A DNA stretch of 64,000 bases from Bradyrhizobium sp. NDS-1 (GCF_032918005.1 NZ_CP136628.1:1163501-1227500), one strand, 5' to 3'. Numbered from the stretch's first letter, positions 18,090 to 27,177 are shown. Numbers and translations are program-made. The notes: a model not told the origin generated them from the sequence alone.

Positions 18090-18317
18090 TCACGGCTGCG
18101 GCTTCGGCGCGCCGGGAAAATGCCGCTGCAGCACGGCGGCCGGGGTGGCGTAGGCCTCCTGCAAATCCACGCTCCAGTACTTCAGCTCGTCGAGCGGAAT
18201 CCGCGTGTCGGTGATGGCACAACGCACGAAGGTCCCCGGCGAGATCACGCGGAAGTCGCCGTCGAGATACTGCACCTGCGCTTCGCCATGGCCCGAGGGG
18301 CCGAACTTGTTCAGCAC
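18090..18317 (-). CDS. DUF2093 domain-containing protein
   Basis: The 75-residue protein begins at a GTG at 18317 with GGAGA about 9 nt upstream; the longer frame to 18494 is unlikely. It carries the DUF2093 pattern: GEAQVQYLDGDFRVISPGTF, then RIPLDELKYWSVDLQEAYA. This family is restricted to alphaproteobacteria, often encoded near xseA as here (about 1.6 kb away), and has no known function. It is a small cytoplasmic protein, convergent with the PsiF-like gene. Confidence 0.8.
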   Translation of the reverse strand: MLNKFGPSGHGEAQVQYLDGDFRVISPGTFVRCAITDTRIPLDELKYWSVDLQEAYATPAAVLQRHFPGAPKPQP

Positions 18318-18512
18318 GGTCGAAAGTCTCCGTGGAAGGCCGCTTCCGGGGCAACCCCTGGAGGGCACGATGTGTTGGACGGGATGTAGCATAGATAGGG
18401 CGGCTTGTCCGCCCGGTAAACCCACCGGTTTGTGATGTTTTGCAGCCGTTTCCGCGTGATGGCGCGTCGCGCCGGGGATCGCTGGTTCCGGCATCTCCTA
18501 CGGCAGAGTCCG

Positions 18513-19337
18513 ATGCGCCTTCGATTGACCGCCCTGTTCCTGTCGCTGCTGATGTCGGCCGCGCGCGCCGCGCCGGCGCCGCAAGCAGTCGACATTCCGC
18601 TGGCGTCCGGCATCCTCCATGCGCAGCTCTACAAGCCCGCAGGGGAGGGCCCGTTTCCGACCGTGATCGCGTTGCACGGCTGCGGCGGGCTCGGTAGCCA
18701 TTCCGATCCCGTGCTGCCGCGCTATCGCGACTGGGCCGAGCGGCTGCTCAGGGCGGGCAATGCCGTGCTGCTGCCCGACAGTTACGGCTCGCGCGAGCTC
18801 GGGCCGCAATGCCGCGTCAGCGAGATGCACGTCAAGGCGCGGCGCGAGCGCGTCACGGATGTCGCAGCATCGCGTGCCTGGCTGATGAAGCAGTCCTGGG
18901 TGGCGCGCGACCGCGTCAGCCTGATGGGCTGGGCCAATGGCGCGAGCGCGCTGCTCTGGGCCGTGCGCCCGCAGAGCGCGGCGCGCGATCCGGGGCCCGA
19001 TTTCCGCGCCGCGATCGCGTTCTATCCGGACTGCCGCATTTCCGCCGGCCTCGGCTGGAGCACGCGGGTGCCGACCCTGGTGCTGATCGGCGCCGATGAC
19101 GACGTCTCGTCGCCGCCGGCCTGCCGCCAGATGGTCGAGGGCGCGCGTGGCCGCAGCGCACTGGCACGCATCGTGGTCTATCCCGGCGCCAATCACGATT
19201 TCGACCGCGCCAACGCGCCACGGCACGCGGCTGCCGGCAGCGACGATGCCGCCGCGTCCGAACGCGTCCATCTCGGCACGGATGCAGAGGCGCGCACGCA
19301 ATCGCAGAAAGATGTCGCGGAGTGGCTGGCGCGTTAG
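18513..19337 (+). CDS. Exported dienelactone-hydrolase-like alpha/beta hydrolase with altered nucleophile site
   Basis: The ATG at 18513 gives 274 residues with a signal peptide (MRLRLTALFLSLLMSAARAA). The fold is recognisable from VIALHGCGG (oxyanion region), ADDDVSSP (acid) and YPGANHDFD (histidine). At the nucleophile elbow, where relatives have G-x-S-x-G or G-x-C-x-G, this protein reads GWANGAS: an alanine occupies the catalytic position. Unless the serine two residues further on substitutes, the enzyme should be inactive or a binding protein. No neighbouring gene suggests a pathway. Confidence 0.75.
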   Translation: MRLRLTALFLSLLMSAARAAPAPQAVDIPLASGILHAQLYKPAGEGPFPTVIALHGCGGLGSHSDPVLPRYRDWAERLLRAGNAVLLPDSYGSRELGPQCRVSEMHVKARRERVTDVAASRAWLMKQSWVARDRVSLMGWANGASALLWAVRPQSAARDPGPDFRAAIAFYPDCRISAGLGWSTRVPTLVLIGADDDVSSPPACRQMVEGARGRSALARIVVYPGANHDFDRANAPRHAAAGSDDAAASERVHLGTDAEARTQSQKDVAEWLAR

Positions 19338-19546
19338 GTCGGATGCGGACTTGTCGCGCCGTAGCTCGTTAGAAGCGAAGGCGGAAGCGGGGCCGCCCGA
19401 GGAACAACGTTGGGCGGACAGCCCCGCATCGACCACCGCCCTGCACGGAGAATGGCCGACCCAAAACCTACGAGTGGCGAGTGGCGCCGGTTTCAGCACG
19501 TGACGGCGCCTTAGTTCGACCACGATGTCGATTCAACGCAATCCTC

Positions 19547-19696
19547 ATGCGCAACCGCATCGTCCTCTTCTCCTCCGCCCTGGTCGTCTTCACCGTCGCG
19601 ATCTTCCTCTACGAGGCCCACGCCGGCGCCCCCTTGCGCGCGCCGGAACATTGCGGCTTCTGGACCACGATCGACGCGGGATTGTCCTGCCGGTAG
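19547..19696 (+). CDS. Small membrane-anchored or exported protein of unknown function
   Basis: The frame encodes 49 residues starting MRNRIVLFSSALVVFTVAIF, a single membrane helix or signal peptide, then LYEAHAGAPLRAPEHCGFWT and a Cys near the end. Two cysteines could pair outside the membrane. There is no strong ribosome site, but the basic-hydrophobic N-terminus is typical of a real translated frame. The REP element at 19722 follows 25 nt after its stop. Confidence 0.5.
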   Translation: MRNRIVLFSSALVVFTVAIFLYEAHAGAPLRAPEHCGFWTTIDAGLSCR

Positions 19697-19721
19697 GCAC
19701 GCACGCTCCCTCCCAATACTC

Positions 19722-19809
19722 CGTCATTGCGAGGAGCTCTTGCGACGAAGCAATCCAGACTCTCTCCGTGGAGAAGATTCTGGATTGCTTCGCTGCGCTC
19801 GCAATGACG
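19722..19809. repeat. REP-type palindrome (CGTCATTGCGAG family)
   Basis: An 88-nt imperfect palindrome opens with CGTCATTGCGAGGAGC and closes with CGCTCGCAATGACG. The inner parts CGAAGCAATCCAGA and TCTGGATTGCTTCG also pair. It lies in the gap between the small membrane-protein gene and xseA. I know this as one of the recurrent intergenic palindromes of Bradyrhizobium and Rhodopseudomonas genomes. Confidence 0.8.
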
Positions 19810-19915
19810 AGTTTGTGGCTGCACTCGCCCCACACACCCGGCGTCATCGCCCGGCCAGTGCGCAATTGCGCACAAGGCAGGGGATGACAGCGAGGGTGGA
19901 ATGCCGCCTTCGCAG

Positions 19916-21538
19916 TCAGAACAAGCTGCCCTGATCCACAGGCTTGGCCACGCGCTTCGGTGCGGCCTTTGCGTCTTGCGCGGCCGGCTTGGCCTGCGAC
20001 GGCGCGCGCTTGGCGGCAGGCGGTGGCCGATCCGCATCCGCCGTCGCCGCCACACGGCCATCGGCGAACTCGATCTCGAGCCGCGCGTTCGGCCCGACGC
20101 TGTCAGCCGCATGCAGCGGATGGCCCGCTTCATCGCGCACCAGCGCGAAGCCGCGCGCGAGCACGCTGCGATAGGACAGCGCGGAGAGCAGCTTGCCGCT
20201 GTTCTCGACGCGGGCCTCTAGCCGCTGCAGCAACGTGACGAGCGCGCGGCCGGCGCGCTCGCCGAGGCGATGCGTGCGCTCGCGCTGGCGGGCAATCGCA
20301 TTGCGCTGCGCCTGCGCGTTGGAGAGCTTTGAGGCGCGCAGGCGCACCTCGAGCCCGGCAAAGCGGTCGCGCCGCCGCCGCAGCAGCGAGCGCGCGGAGA
20401 GGCCGAGCCGCTCGCCGCACACTGTCAGGCGATGGTCGGCCTGCGAGATCTGGCCGTGCAGCACCCGCAGCGTCAGCTTCGAACTCGCCGCGGTGAACCT
20501 TCGGAAATGCGCGTGCGTGTTGGCCTTGAGACAGCGGGGCAGGGAGGCGCCCGCCGAATCCAGCCGTTGCCGCGGGATCGCGAGCAGATCCCCGGCCGCC
20601 GGCAGCGCGCGCGCGGCGGCGCGCAATTCGCTGCGGCGGCTCTCCTGCGCGCGTTGCCAATAGGCGCGGGTGCGACGGCCGAGATCGGCGACCTCGACGA
20701 ACAGATCGCTGCGCACCGGCACCGCCATCTCGGCCGCGGCCGTCGGCGTCGGCGCGCGTTTGTCGGCGACGAAATCGATCAGCGTGATGTCGGTCTCGTG
20801 CCCGACCGCCGAGATCAGCGGGATCATGCTCTCGGCCGCGGCGCGCACCACGATCTCCTCGTTGAACGACCAGAGGTCCTCCAGCGAGCCGCCGCCGCGC
20901 GCGACGATGAGCACGTCGGGCCGCGGAATCCTGCCGCCCTCGGGCAGCGCGTTGAAGCCGCGGATCGCGGCCGCGACCTGCTCGGCCGAGCCTTCGCCCT
21001 GCACCTTGACCGGCCACACCAGCACGCGGCGGGGAAAGCGGTCTTCCAGCCGGTGCAGGATGTCGCGGATCACGGCGCCGGTCGGCGAGGTCACGACGCC
21101 GATCACCTCCGGCAGCCAGGGCAAGAGCTGCTTGCGCGCCTCGTCGAACAGGCCTTCCGCAGCGAGCTTCTTCTTGCGCTCCTCCATCAGCGCCATCAGC
21201 GCGCCGATGCCGGCGGGCTCCAGCGCCTCGATCACGATCTGGTATTTCGAGGAGCCCGGATAGGTCGTGAGCTTGCCGGTGGCGATGACCTCGAGCCCTT
21301 CCTGGGGCTTGAAGCGCATCCGGCCGTGCACGCCCTTCCAGATCACCGCCTCGATCTTGGCGCTCTCGTCCTTGAGCGCGAAATAGCAATGGCCGGAGGA
21401 GTGGGCGCCGCGGAATCCCGAGATCTCACCCCGGACCCGGACATGGCCAAAGGTGTCCTCCACCGTCCGCTTCAGGGACTGGGAGAGCTCGGAGACGGTG
21501 AATTCGAACGCGTTGTTCAGTTGTTCCGCAGGCGGCAT
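19916..21538 (-). CDS. xseA: Exodeoxyribonuclease VII large subunit
   Basis: XseA with XseB degrades single-stranded DNA to oligonucleotides in repair. The 540-residue protein starts [20 protein letters not shown] and has the N-terminal OB-fold (residues about 10-115), then the catalytic domain with [16 protein letters not shown] and [20 protein letters not shown]. An Arg-rich coiled coil follows. The last 50 residues are a Lys/Ala/Pro-rich disordered tail. No xseB lies next to it in this window. Confidence 0.95.
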   Translation of the reverse strand: MPPAEQLNNAFEFTVSELSQSLKRTVEDTFGHVRVRGEISGFRGAHSSGHCYFALKDESAKIEAVIWKGVHGRMRFKPQEGLEVIATGKLTTYPGSSKYQIVIEALEPAGIGALMALMEERKKKLAAEGLFDEARKQLLPWLPEVIGVVTSPTGAVIRDILHRLEDRFPRRVLVWPVKVQGEGSAEQVAAAIRGFNALPEGGRIPRPDVLIVARGGGSLEDLWSFNEEIVVRAAAESMIPLISAVGHETDITLIDFVADKRAPTPTAAAEMAVPVRSDLFVEVADLGRRTRAYWQRAQESRRSELRAAARALPAAGDLLAIPRQRLDSAGASLPRCLKANTHAHFRRFTAASSKLTLRVLHGQISQADHRLTVCGERLGLSARSLLRRRRDRFAGLEVRLRASKLSNAQAQRNAIARQRERTHRLGERAGRALVTLLQRLEARVENSGKLLSALSYRSVLARGFALVRDEAGHPLHAADSVGPNARLEIEFADGRVAATADADRPPPAAKRAPSQAKPAAQDAKAAPKRVAKPVDQGSLF

Positions 21539-21641
21539 CTAGCAAACGATTCGGGTTGGGGGGATCGAGCCCGACGTTAAGGATTTTCGCCGCGCCGCGC
21601 CAATCGATTCGGTGCCTCGAGCAGGCCCCGGTGAGCGGGGC

Positions 21642-21688
21642 TTGACTCGTCTTGTATTTCATATATGAAAACTAAAAATCATATATGA
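21642..21688 (+). promoter_or_regulatory. Promoter with two TCATATATGA operators
   Basis: A -35-like TTGACT (21642-21647) and a -10-like TATGAA (21664-21669) are 16 nt apart. The -10 overlaps a perfect 12-bp palindrome TTCATATATGAA (21658-21669). A second TCATATATGA lies at 21679-21688, with centres 20 bp apart, two helical turns. This is the layout expected of a repressor that binds cooperatively and blocks RNA polymerase before the three-gene operon at 21706-24585. The regulator is not identified. Confidence 0.6.
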
Positions 21689-21705
21689 ATGAGGAAGCGG
21701 ACCTG

Positions 21706-22509
21706 ATGGCTGTGGTCACCGATCCCAACGACCCGCGCGGACGCATGTTCGGGCCGTACCGGCTCAAGCCGAACAGCGGGGTCAACCCGCCTTATTCGCC
21801 GGCCTATCCTGTCGAGTGGGGCTGCACCCTGCGCACCGTCGAGGTCATGACCCGCGTCGCGCCGGGCAAGGTCGCAGCGCTGCTTGCCGACACCCCGTTC
21901 GAGATCGCGAGCGATCGCGTCGCCTTCCGCTTCATGCGTTCGCCCGGGCATTCGCTGGCGGTGCACGCCGGCGAGATGTTCGACCTGATGATCTCCGTGC
22001 CGGTGCGCTACAAGGGGCTGTTCACCGAGACGCATATCTTCATGTATTGCAGCGATCCCATGGGGATCTGCGCCGGGCGCGAGGTGTTCGGCTACACGAA
22101 GAAGGATACCCACTACGCGTTCGATGAGCATCCCGACGGATCGATCACGGGGTGGGTCCGGCGCCGCGGCATTCCGCTCGCCGATTTCTCCTTCACGCCG
22201 GACAGTTCGGCACCTGTCATACGCATTGTTGATGGCGACGAACTGCCGGCGGGCGAGATCCACGTGCGTCGCCTGCCGGATCCCGAGCGGCTCGCCACCG
22301 CCTATGCCGACATCGTCTATCGCCGCACGCCGTTGAAATATTCCAAGCCGGCGCCGGGCCGCGCCACCATGACCCTGCACGCCAGCGCGTACGATCCCAT
22401 CGCCGACCTCGATCCGGAAATCCTGGGCGCGCATTTCATGGTGTCGGACGTGTATGGCGGCGGATTCGAGGTCGAAGACCGGCGGCTCATCGAACGGCTC
22501 GTTCCGTAA
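21706..22509 (+). CDS. Acetoacetate decarboxylase family protein
   Basis: The 267-residue protein belongs to the acetoacetate-decarboxylase superfamily, whose members use a Schiff-base lysine on beta-keto acids or related carbonyl compounds. ICAGREVFGYTKKD (about residues 118-131) matches the region with the catalytic Lys-Lys pair. I choose ATG 21706 because GAGGAAG lies 8 nt upstream; the ATG at 21685 lies inside the operator palindrome. It is the first gene of an operon with a binding protein and an SDR dehydrogenase, which suggests uptake and breakdown of a carbonyl compound. The real substrate is unknown. Confidence 0.85.
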   Translation: MAVVTDPNDPRGRMFGPYRLKPNSGVNPPYSPAYPVEWGCTLRTVEVMTRVAPGKVAALLADTPFEIASDRVAFRFMRSPGHSLAVHAGEMFDLMISVPVRYKGLFTETHIFMYCSDPMGICAGREVFGYTKKDTHYAFDEHPDGSITGWVRRRGIPLADFSFTPDSSAPVIRIVDGDELPAGEIHVRRLPDPERLATAYADIVYRRTPLKYSKPAPGRATMTLHASAYDPIADLDPEILGAHFMVSDVYGGGFEVEDRRLIERLVP

Positions 22510-22591
22510 CGACAAGATCAGCCTGCGCGCAATGCACGTGCGGGCGGCAAATCAACGTGCAGAAGCACGGGCGAGGCAGGGAGGATTTGAG

Positions 22592-23830
22592 ATGGTCGAT
22601 CGATATCGGGTGAGCCGCCGTGGGCTGCTGGCCGGCGCTGGTGGCCTTGCCTTGGGCATGACAGGTCTCGGCGCGCAGGCGCAAGAGACGAAATCGCTTC
22701 GCATCGGCGTGCTGACGGACATGTCCAGCCTCTATGCGGATGTCACCGGTCCGGGCTCGGTGCTGGGGGCCAAAATGGCGGTCGAGGATTTCCAGGCGGC
22801 CCACAAGATGACCCGGCCGATCGAAATCATCAGTGGCGACCACATGAACAAGGCCGATGTGGGTGCCAATATCGCGCGCGAGTGGATCGACCGCCAGGGC
22901 GTCGACGTGATCGTCGATGCGCCGAATTCAGCCGTCGCGCTCGCGGTTCGCAACATCGTGCAGCAGAACAACAAGACGCTGCTGGTCTCCGGCGCATCCT
23001 CGTCCGACCTGACCGGCAAGGCGTGCTCGCCGAACCTCGTGCACTGGACCTACGATACCTACGCGCTCTCCTCCGGCGTCGCGCGCGCTGTCGTCGAGAG
23101 CGGCGGCAAGAGCTGGTTCCTGCTCACCGCCGACTACGCCTTCGGCCATGCCATGGAAGCCGATATCAAGAATGTCGTGCAGAAAGCCGGCGGCAAGGTT
23201 CTCGGCGGCGTGCGCACGCCGATCAATACGCAGGACTTTTCTTCGTTCCTGTTGCAGGCCCAGTCGTCGAAGGCGGAAATCATCGCCTTGATCAATGCCG
23301 GCGGCGACACCATCAATTCCATCAAGCAGGCGGTGGAATTCGGCATTCCGCAAGGAGGCCAGCGCGTGGTCGCGACGGTGCTGTATCTCAGCGACGTGCA
23401 CTCGCTCGGCCTGAAGATCGCGCAAGGGCTGCAATTCACCGAAGCCTTCTACTGGGATCTGAACGACGACACGCGTGCCTGGACCAAGCGCTTCGCGCCG
23501 CGCAACAACGGCCGCTATCCGACCGCGCTGCATGCCGGCGCCTACGCAACGACGTTGCATTACCTCAAGGCGGTGGATGCGTTCGGCGCCTCCAGCGACG
23601 GCAAGGCCGTCGTCGAGCAGATGAAGAAGCTGCCGACGGATGATCCCCTGTTCGGCAAGGGCAGCGTGCGCGCCGATGGTCGCAAGCTGCACAACATGTA
23701 TCTGTTCGAGGTGAAAAAGCCCGAGGAATCCAGGCAGCCCTGGGATTACTACAAGCTGGTCAAGACCATTGCGCCGTCCGAGGCCTGGCGGCCTCTGGCA
23801 GACGGCGGCTGCGAGTTCCTGAAGTCGTGA
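22592..23830 (+). CDS. Tat-exported type I periplasmic substrate-binding protein (branched-chain amino-acid type)
   Basis: The 412-residue protein is a LivJ-like extracellular ligand receptor. The ATG at 22592 (GGGAGG about 9 nt upstream) gives a twin-arginine signal (VSRRGLLAGAG) that ends near AQA-QE. The mature part opens SLRIGVLTDMSSLYADVTGP, the usual ligand-pocket edge. No permease or ATPase gene is adjacent, so it must borrow a transporter encoded elsewhere or act as a sensor. It lies between the decarboxylase-like and SDR genes and its stop overlaps the SDR start. Confidence 0.88.
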   Translation: MVDRYRVSRRGLLAGAGGLALGMTGLGAQAQETKSLRIGVLTDMSSLYADVTGPGSVLGAKMAVEDFQAAHKMTRPIEIISGDHMNKADVGANIAREWIDRQGVDVIVDAPNSAVALAVRNIVQQNNKTLLVSGASSSDLTGKACSPNLVHWTYDTYALSSGVARAVVESGGKSWFLLTADYAFGHAMEADIKNVVQKAGGKVLGGVRTPINTQDFSSFLLQAQSSKAEIIALINAGGDTINSIKQAVEFGIPQGGQRVVATVLYLSDVHSLGLKIAQGLQFTEAFYWDLNDDTRAWTKRFAPRNNGRYPTALHAGAYATTLHYLKAVDAFGASSDGKAVVEQMKKLPTDDPLFGKGSVRADGRKLHNMYLFEVKKPEESRQPWDYYKLVKTIAPSEAWRPLADGGCEFLKS

Positions 23831-24585
23831 CCGGAAGTGACCGGCGGCCGGTGGCGCTCGTCACCGGCGGCGGCGGCGATATCGGACGCGCCATCGCGCT
23901 GCGGCTGGCGCGGATGAGCGCTGCGGTCGCGATCGTCGACCGCGATGAAGCGGCCGCCAACGCTACTGCGCGGCTGGTCGAGCAGGCCGGGGCGAGGGCA
24001 CTCGCGATTCCCGCCGATGTCTCGCTCGCTCGGGATACGGTCGCTTTCGTCGAGGCGACCGAAGAGCGCCTGGGACCGATCGGCATTTTCGCCAACAATG
24101 CCGGCATCGAGGGCGTCGTCGCGCCTCTCCACGAATATCCGGACGAGACATTCGATCAACTGCTGCAGGTCAACGTGAAGGGGGTCTTTCTCGGCCTCAA
24201 GCACGTGCTCGCACGCATGATGCAGCGTGGGACGGGCGCCATCATCAACACCGCCTCGACGTCTGCGATCCGGGGGCGTGCAGGGCTTGCCGGCTACGTC
24301 GCCTCCAAGCACGCCGTGCTTGGGCTGACGCGTACGGCGGCGCTGGATGTGGCCGGCACGAAAATCAGGGTCAACGCCGTTCTGCCCGGACCTGTGGAGT
24401 CGCGCATGATCCGGGAATTGGAAGGCCAGGCGCGCAACGGCGGCATTGCCTTGCGCCGAAGCGATGCGGGGGCTCATGGCCGGCCGCAGGATGTCGCGAA
24501 CATCGTAGCGTTCCTCGCCTCCGACGAGGCGGCGCACGTGAATGGCGCCGCCTGGGTCGTTGATGGCGGAATGACGCTGGCCTAG
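23827..24585 (+). CDS. SDR family NAD(P)-dependent oxidoreductase
   Basis: The 252-residue protein starts at GTG 23827, overlapping the upstream stop (GTGA). Short-chain dehydrogenase motifs are complete: the cofactor loop TGGGGDIGRAIA near residue 15, NNAGIEG, the catalytic Ser in NTASTSAI, and YVASKHA with catalytic Tyr and Lys. WVVDGGMTLA closes the protein. The Asp of VDRDEA after strand 2 favours NAD(H). It should oxidise or reduce the carbonyl/alcohol handled by this operon. Confidence 0.9.
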   Translation: MTGSDRRPVALVTGGGGDIGRAIALRLARMSAAVAIVDRDEAAANATARLVEQAGARALAIPADVSLARDTVAFVEATEERLGPIGIFANNAGIEGVVAPLHEYPDETFDQLLQVNVKGVFLGLKHVLARMMQRGTGAIINTASTSAIRGRAGLAGYVASKHAVLGLTRTAALDVAGTKIRVNAVLPGPVESRMIRELEGQARNGGIALRRSDAGAHGRPQDVANIVAFLASDEAAHVNGAAWVVDGGMTLA

Positions 24586-24737
24586 GGTCTGTACGCATCA
24601 AGGCATGTCCGCCTCCGGAGCGAGGGGCGGAAATCTCATGATCGGCCAGGCATTGCTGCTTGTAGCCCAAGGCGGACCTGGGGGCGGACAGACGCGTTGT
24701 GCTCAGGTTGCACTGGCGTTGCAATGGAGCATGAGGA

Positions 24738-25319
24738 ATGTTTGGGAAGTCTGCCGGCGTCTGGTTGAACGAGCCGGGAAAATGGTGCGAAACGGACAAC
24801 TATCTCGGGCTGGAAACAGACCAGGCCACCGATTTTTGGCGCGAAACTCATTACGGCTTTATCCGCGATAGCGGGCACTTTCTCGCTTTTCAGGCGGGAG
24901 ATGCGTTCACCGCCGAGCTTCGTGTCAGAGGTGATTTCAAAACGCTCTACGATCAGGCGGGCCTGATGGTGCGAATAGATGAACGACGTTGGCTTAAGGC
25001 TGGGATAGAGTTTTCGGACGGGCGCGCCATGCTGTCCAGCGTGCTGACCAACGAGCAATCCGATTGGGCAACAGCCCCCTATGAGCACGACCCCAGTGAC
25101 TTCCGGCTGCGCGTCACGATTGCGCATGGCGTCCTTCGTTTGCAGGCATCCAACGATGGACAGACATGGCCTCTGATGCGGCTTGCGCCATTCGCCCGGA
25201 GTTCCTCCTATCTTGTCGGACCCATGGCCTGCACGCCGGAGCGGTCCGGGTTGGAAGTCGCCTTTTCCGATTTCCGCCTGGCGCCGCCGCTTGGCAAGGA
25301 GCTTCATGATCTCGGCTGA
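24738..25319 (+). CDS. DUF1349 domain-containing protein
   Basis: The 193-residue cytoplasmic protein has the concanavalin-like DUF1349 fold: GKWCETDNYLGLETDQATDF at the start, QAGLMVRIDERRWLKAGIEF in the middle, and RLRVTIAHGVLRLQASNDG later. Relatives such as YesU are linked to sugar metabolism, but no activity is established. The ATG at 24738 has TGAGGA immediately before it, unusually close; a downstream TTG at residue 10 is possible. It is 152 nt after the SDR gene and may be independent of that operon. Confidence 0.85.
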   Translation: MFGKSAGVWLNEPGKWCETDNYLGLETDQATDFWRETHYGFIRDSGHFLAFQAGDAFTAELRVRGDFKTLYDQAGLMVRIDERRWLKAGIEFSDGRAMLSSVLTNEQSDWATAPYEHDPSDFRLRVTIAHGVLRLQASNDGQTWPLMRLAPFARSSSYLVGPMACTPERSGLEVAFSDFRLAPPLGKELHDLG

Positions 25320-25453
25320 GAGCGCCGGCCAACGAGGCTGACGTCCGGGAGCAGGAACCATGTCCGGGTGATCTGATTGGAACGTTGGCACGTCCAATCC
25401 GGGATCAACCAGCGAGCTTCCTGGGAGGCGTCTTTATCAGGAAGGAGCCACCA

Positions 25454-25642
25454 ATGGATGACAAACGAAAATCGTCGAAGGCGGGGGAGCAGGCTGCCGA
25501 AGACTTGCGAGAAGCAACCTCCAAGGACGAAGCGAAGAACGAGAGCAGGATGGGGCACGATCTGGCCAAGGGGGCCGATCGTTTCGAAGAGCGCTCGAAA
25601 AGCTCCGATGGAAAAAGCGCGGAAGACAAACAAAAGGCGTGA
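25454..25642 (+). CDS. Small, highly charged, disordered protein
   Basis: This 62-residue frame starts MDDKRKSSKAGEQAAEDLRE and is composed almost wholly of Lys, Glu, Asp, Arg, Ser and Ala, without a hydrophobic core. An AGGAGCC site lies about 7 nt upstream. Proteins of this composition are often stress-induced in rhizobia, but I know no specific family. A longer frame from 25385 lacks support. Confidence 0.6.
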   Translation: MDDKRKSSKAGEQAAEDLREATSKDEAKNESRMGHDLAKGADRFEERSKSSDGKSAEDKQKA

Positions 25643-25740
25643 AAGCAGTCGAGCACGACCGGTCGACCTGCTTGCGCCATCGCGCGTGTTGGCTTCGGCT
25701 GAAGCGATTGCGGCTGGTTGAAAGACCTGAGCGCGCGCCT

Positions 25741-25869
25741 CGTCCTTCGAGACGACCGCTTTGCGGTCTCCTCAGGATGACGCTTGGCGGCATCGTGCCC
25801 GCTCACACTGCGGTCACACACTCCGTCCTCATCCTGAGGGCCCGCCGGAGCGGGCGTCTCGAAGGATGG
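25741..25869. repeat. REP-type long palindrome (CGTCCTTCGAGACG family)
   Basis: CCTTCGAGACG near 25743 pairs with CGTCTCGAAGG at 25855-25865, and TCCTCAGGATGA at 25769-25780 with the inverted TCATCCTGAGG at 25829-25839. The element spans about 129 nt between the charged small protein and the IclR gene. It matches another common Bradyrhizobium intergenic repeat type and differs in sequence from the RAYT-linked REPs that follow. Confidence 0.75.
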
Positions 25870-25960
25870 CCTCAGGCGAGATCGCTCCAAATGCGATCGC
25901 CCTGCGCTTGTGGAAGTCGAGCGCCTACGTTGCAGCAATCAAACCTGATCTCATCACGGT

Positions 25961-26728
25961 TCAGGAAACGCCGCCGATCTTCTCGGAGACAATTTTGGCC
26001 GCGCTGCGCAGCTCGGCAGCGATGGTGCTGGCCTCGCTGGCGGGGATCTGATCCTGCCTCACCAGCGGGACGGTCATCGCAGCCACCGCGCGGCCGGAGG
26101 CTTCGATGATCGGGCAGCTATAGGCGAGGATGCGCGTATAGCCGTCGTCATTGGAGAAATTTCCTCCCTCCGAGGAAATGCGGTCGAGCGCCGCGAGCGC
26201 CTTCTTGGCGCTGATGCGGTCATTGGCGGCGATGACCTGCGCAAGCTCCTGGCGCCGGCCCTCGAGCTGAAAGGCCGTCAGGACCTTCGCCGAAGCATAT
26301 TGCTGGGTGAGCGGAAACACCGCGCCGACCTTGACCGACCAGCCCATCAGCCATTCCGGCTCGATACGGGCGATCACCATGAACTGTTCGCCGTGCAGCA
26401 CCGTGAGGTGGCAGGACAGTTGCACGCGGGAGGCCAGCTGCTCCATCACCGGCAGCGCGGCCTTCAATAGCCGCTCGGTCGGCGGGAATTGCGAGGCGAT
26501 CCGGAACAGTTTCAGCGTCAGAGTATATTCGCCGGTTGCGGGGTCGCGCGCGACATAGCCCCGACGCTCCAGCGCCACCAGCATCCGGAAGATCTCGCTG
26601 ACGGAGCGGCCGACGGCTTCGGCGAGCTGCTTCTGGCTGAGGCCGCGTGCGGCGCCCGCCAGCGCTTCCAGAAGATCGAGCCCTTTTTCCAGGGCGGGCG
26701 CGCCGGGCTGCTGTTTCTCTGGGGGCAT
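25961..26728 (-). CDS. IclR family transcriptional regulator
   Basis: The 255-residue regulator has an N-terminal winged HTH (ALEKGLDLLEALAG, then LSQKQLAEAVGRSVSEIFRM) and a C-terminal IclR effector domain (about residues 80-250) with ILAYSCPIIEASGRAVAAMT. IclR proteins sense small organic acids and control catabolic operons. It lies 1.4 kb from the decarboxylase/SDR operon in opposite orientation and could control it. Its own upstream region lacks the TCATATATGA motif found there, so that link is unproven. Confidence 0.92.
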   Translation of the reverse strand: MPPEKQQPGAPALEKGLDLLEALAGAARGLSQKQLAEAVGRSVSEIFRMLVALERRGYVARDPATGEYTLTLKLFRIASQFPPTERLLKAALPVMEQLASRVQLSCHLTVLHGEQFMVIARIEPEWLMGWSVKVGAVFPLTQQYASAKVLTAFQLEGRRQELAQVIAANDRISAKKALAALDRISSEGGNFSNDDGYTRILAYSCPIIEASGRAVAAMTVPLVRQDQIPASEASTIAAELRSAAKIVSEKIGGVS

Positions 26729-26855
26729 GCATCAGGCCTTGTCGATCCGGCCACGTGTGCCGGGAGCGGAATGGCCTTCGATGTACCCGATCGGTCGCGC
26801 CGCGAAAAGTCGTCAGTCCGATGCGCGCCGGGAATGACGGGGAGCTCGACGAGTT

Positions 26856-27130
26856 CGTAGGATGGGTTGAGCCCTTGCGAAACCCATCGCTGCTCGATCC
26901 CCGCTCTCCGTAATCCCGGCCGTCATCCGACTGATCGCCGGCCCAATCAACCGGGTAATTGCCAAGCTCGACGTGGCGGTGAAACGAGGAGGGCGCCCAG
27001 TCACGCACCCGGTTGACGAGCCCGTGCTTGACCAGATTGATGTGAACAGTTGCGCGCGGTACGCGATCATGACGCGATTTTATCACGAAACAAGCGCGAT
27101 GGGTTTCGCAAGGGCTCAACCCATCCTACG
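26856..27130 (-). mobile_element. REP-flanked, internally deleted RAYT element
   Basis: A left REP (26856-26890, CGTAGGATGGGTT...) and an inverted right REP (27096-27130) enclose a fragment of the transposase gene at 27634-28212. The fragment keeps the start region (ATG at 27070, MIAYR) and then jumps to the block that reads HINLVKHGLVNRVRDWAPSS. The element is 275 nt against 621 nt for the intact one. The 346-nt difference is not a multiple of three, so the frame is broken. It cannot encode an active protein. Confidence 0.8.
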
Positions 27131-27140
27131 GCTCTCAGTG

Positions 27141-27164
27141 AAAACGGGCGGCATGATGCCGCCC
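27141..27164 (-). terminator. Intrinsic terminator of the small HTH gene
   Basis: GGGCGGC (27146-27152) pairs with GCCGCCC (27158-27164) around a 5-nt loop. AAAA at 27141-27144 gives a T-run on the minus strand. It lies 14 nt beyond the stop of the HTH gene. Confidence 0.75.
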
Positions 27165-27177
27165 GCCAACGCGTAGT

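Noticed and set aside
25961..26728. IclR protein as the proven regulator of the decarboxylase-like operon
   Set aside because: It is close by, but four features lie between and its own promoter lacks the TCATATATGA motif. I kept it only as a possibility.
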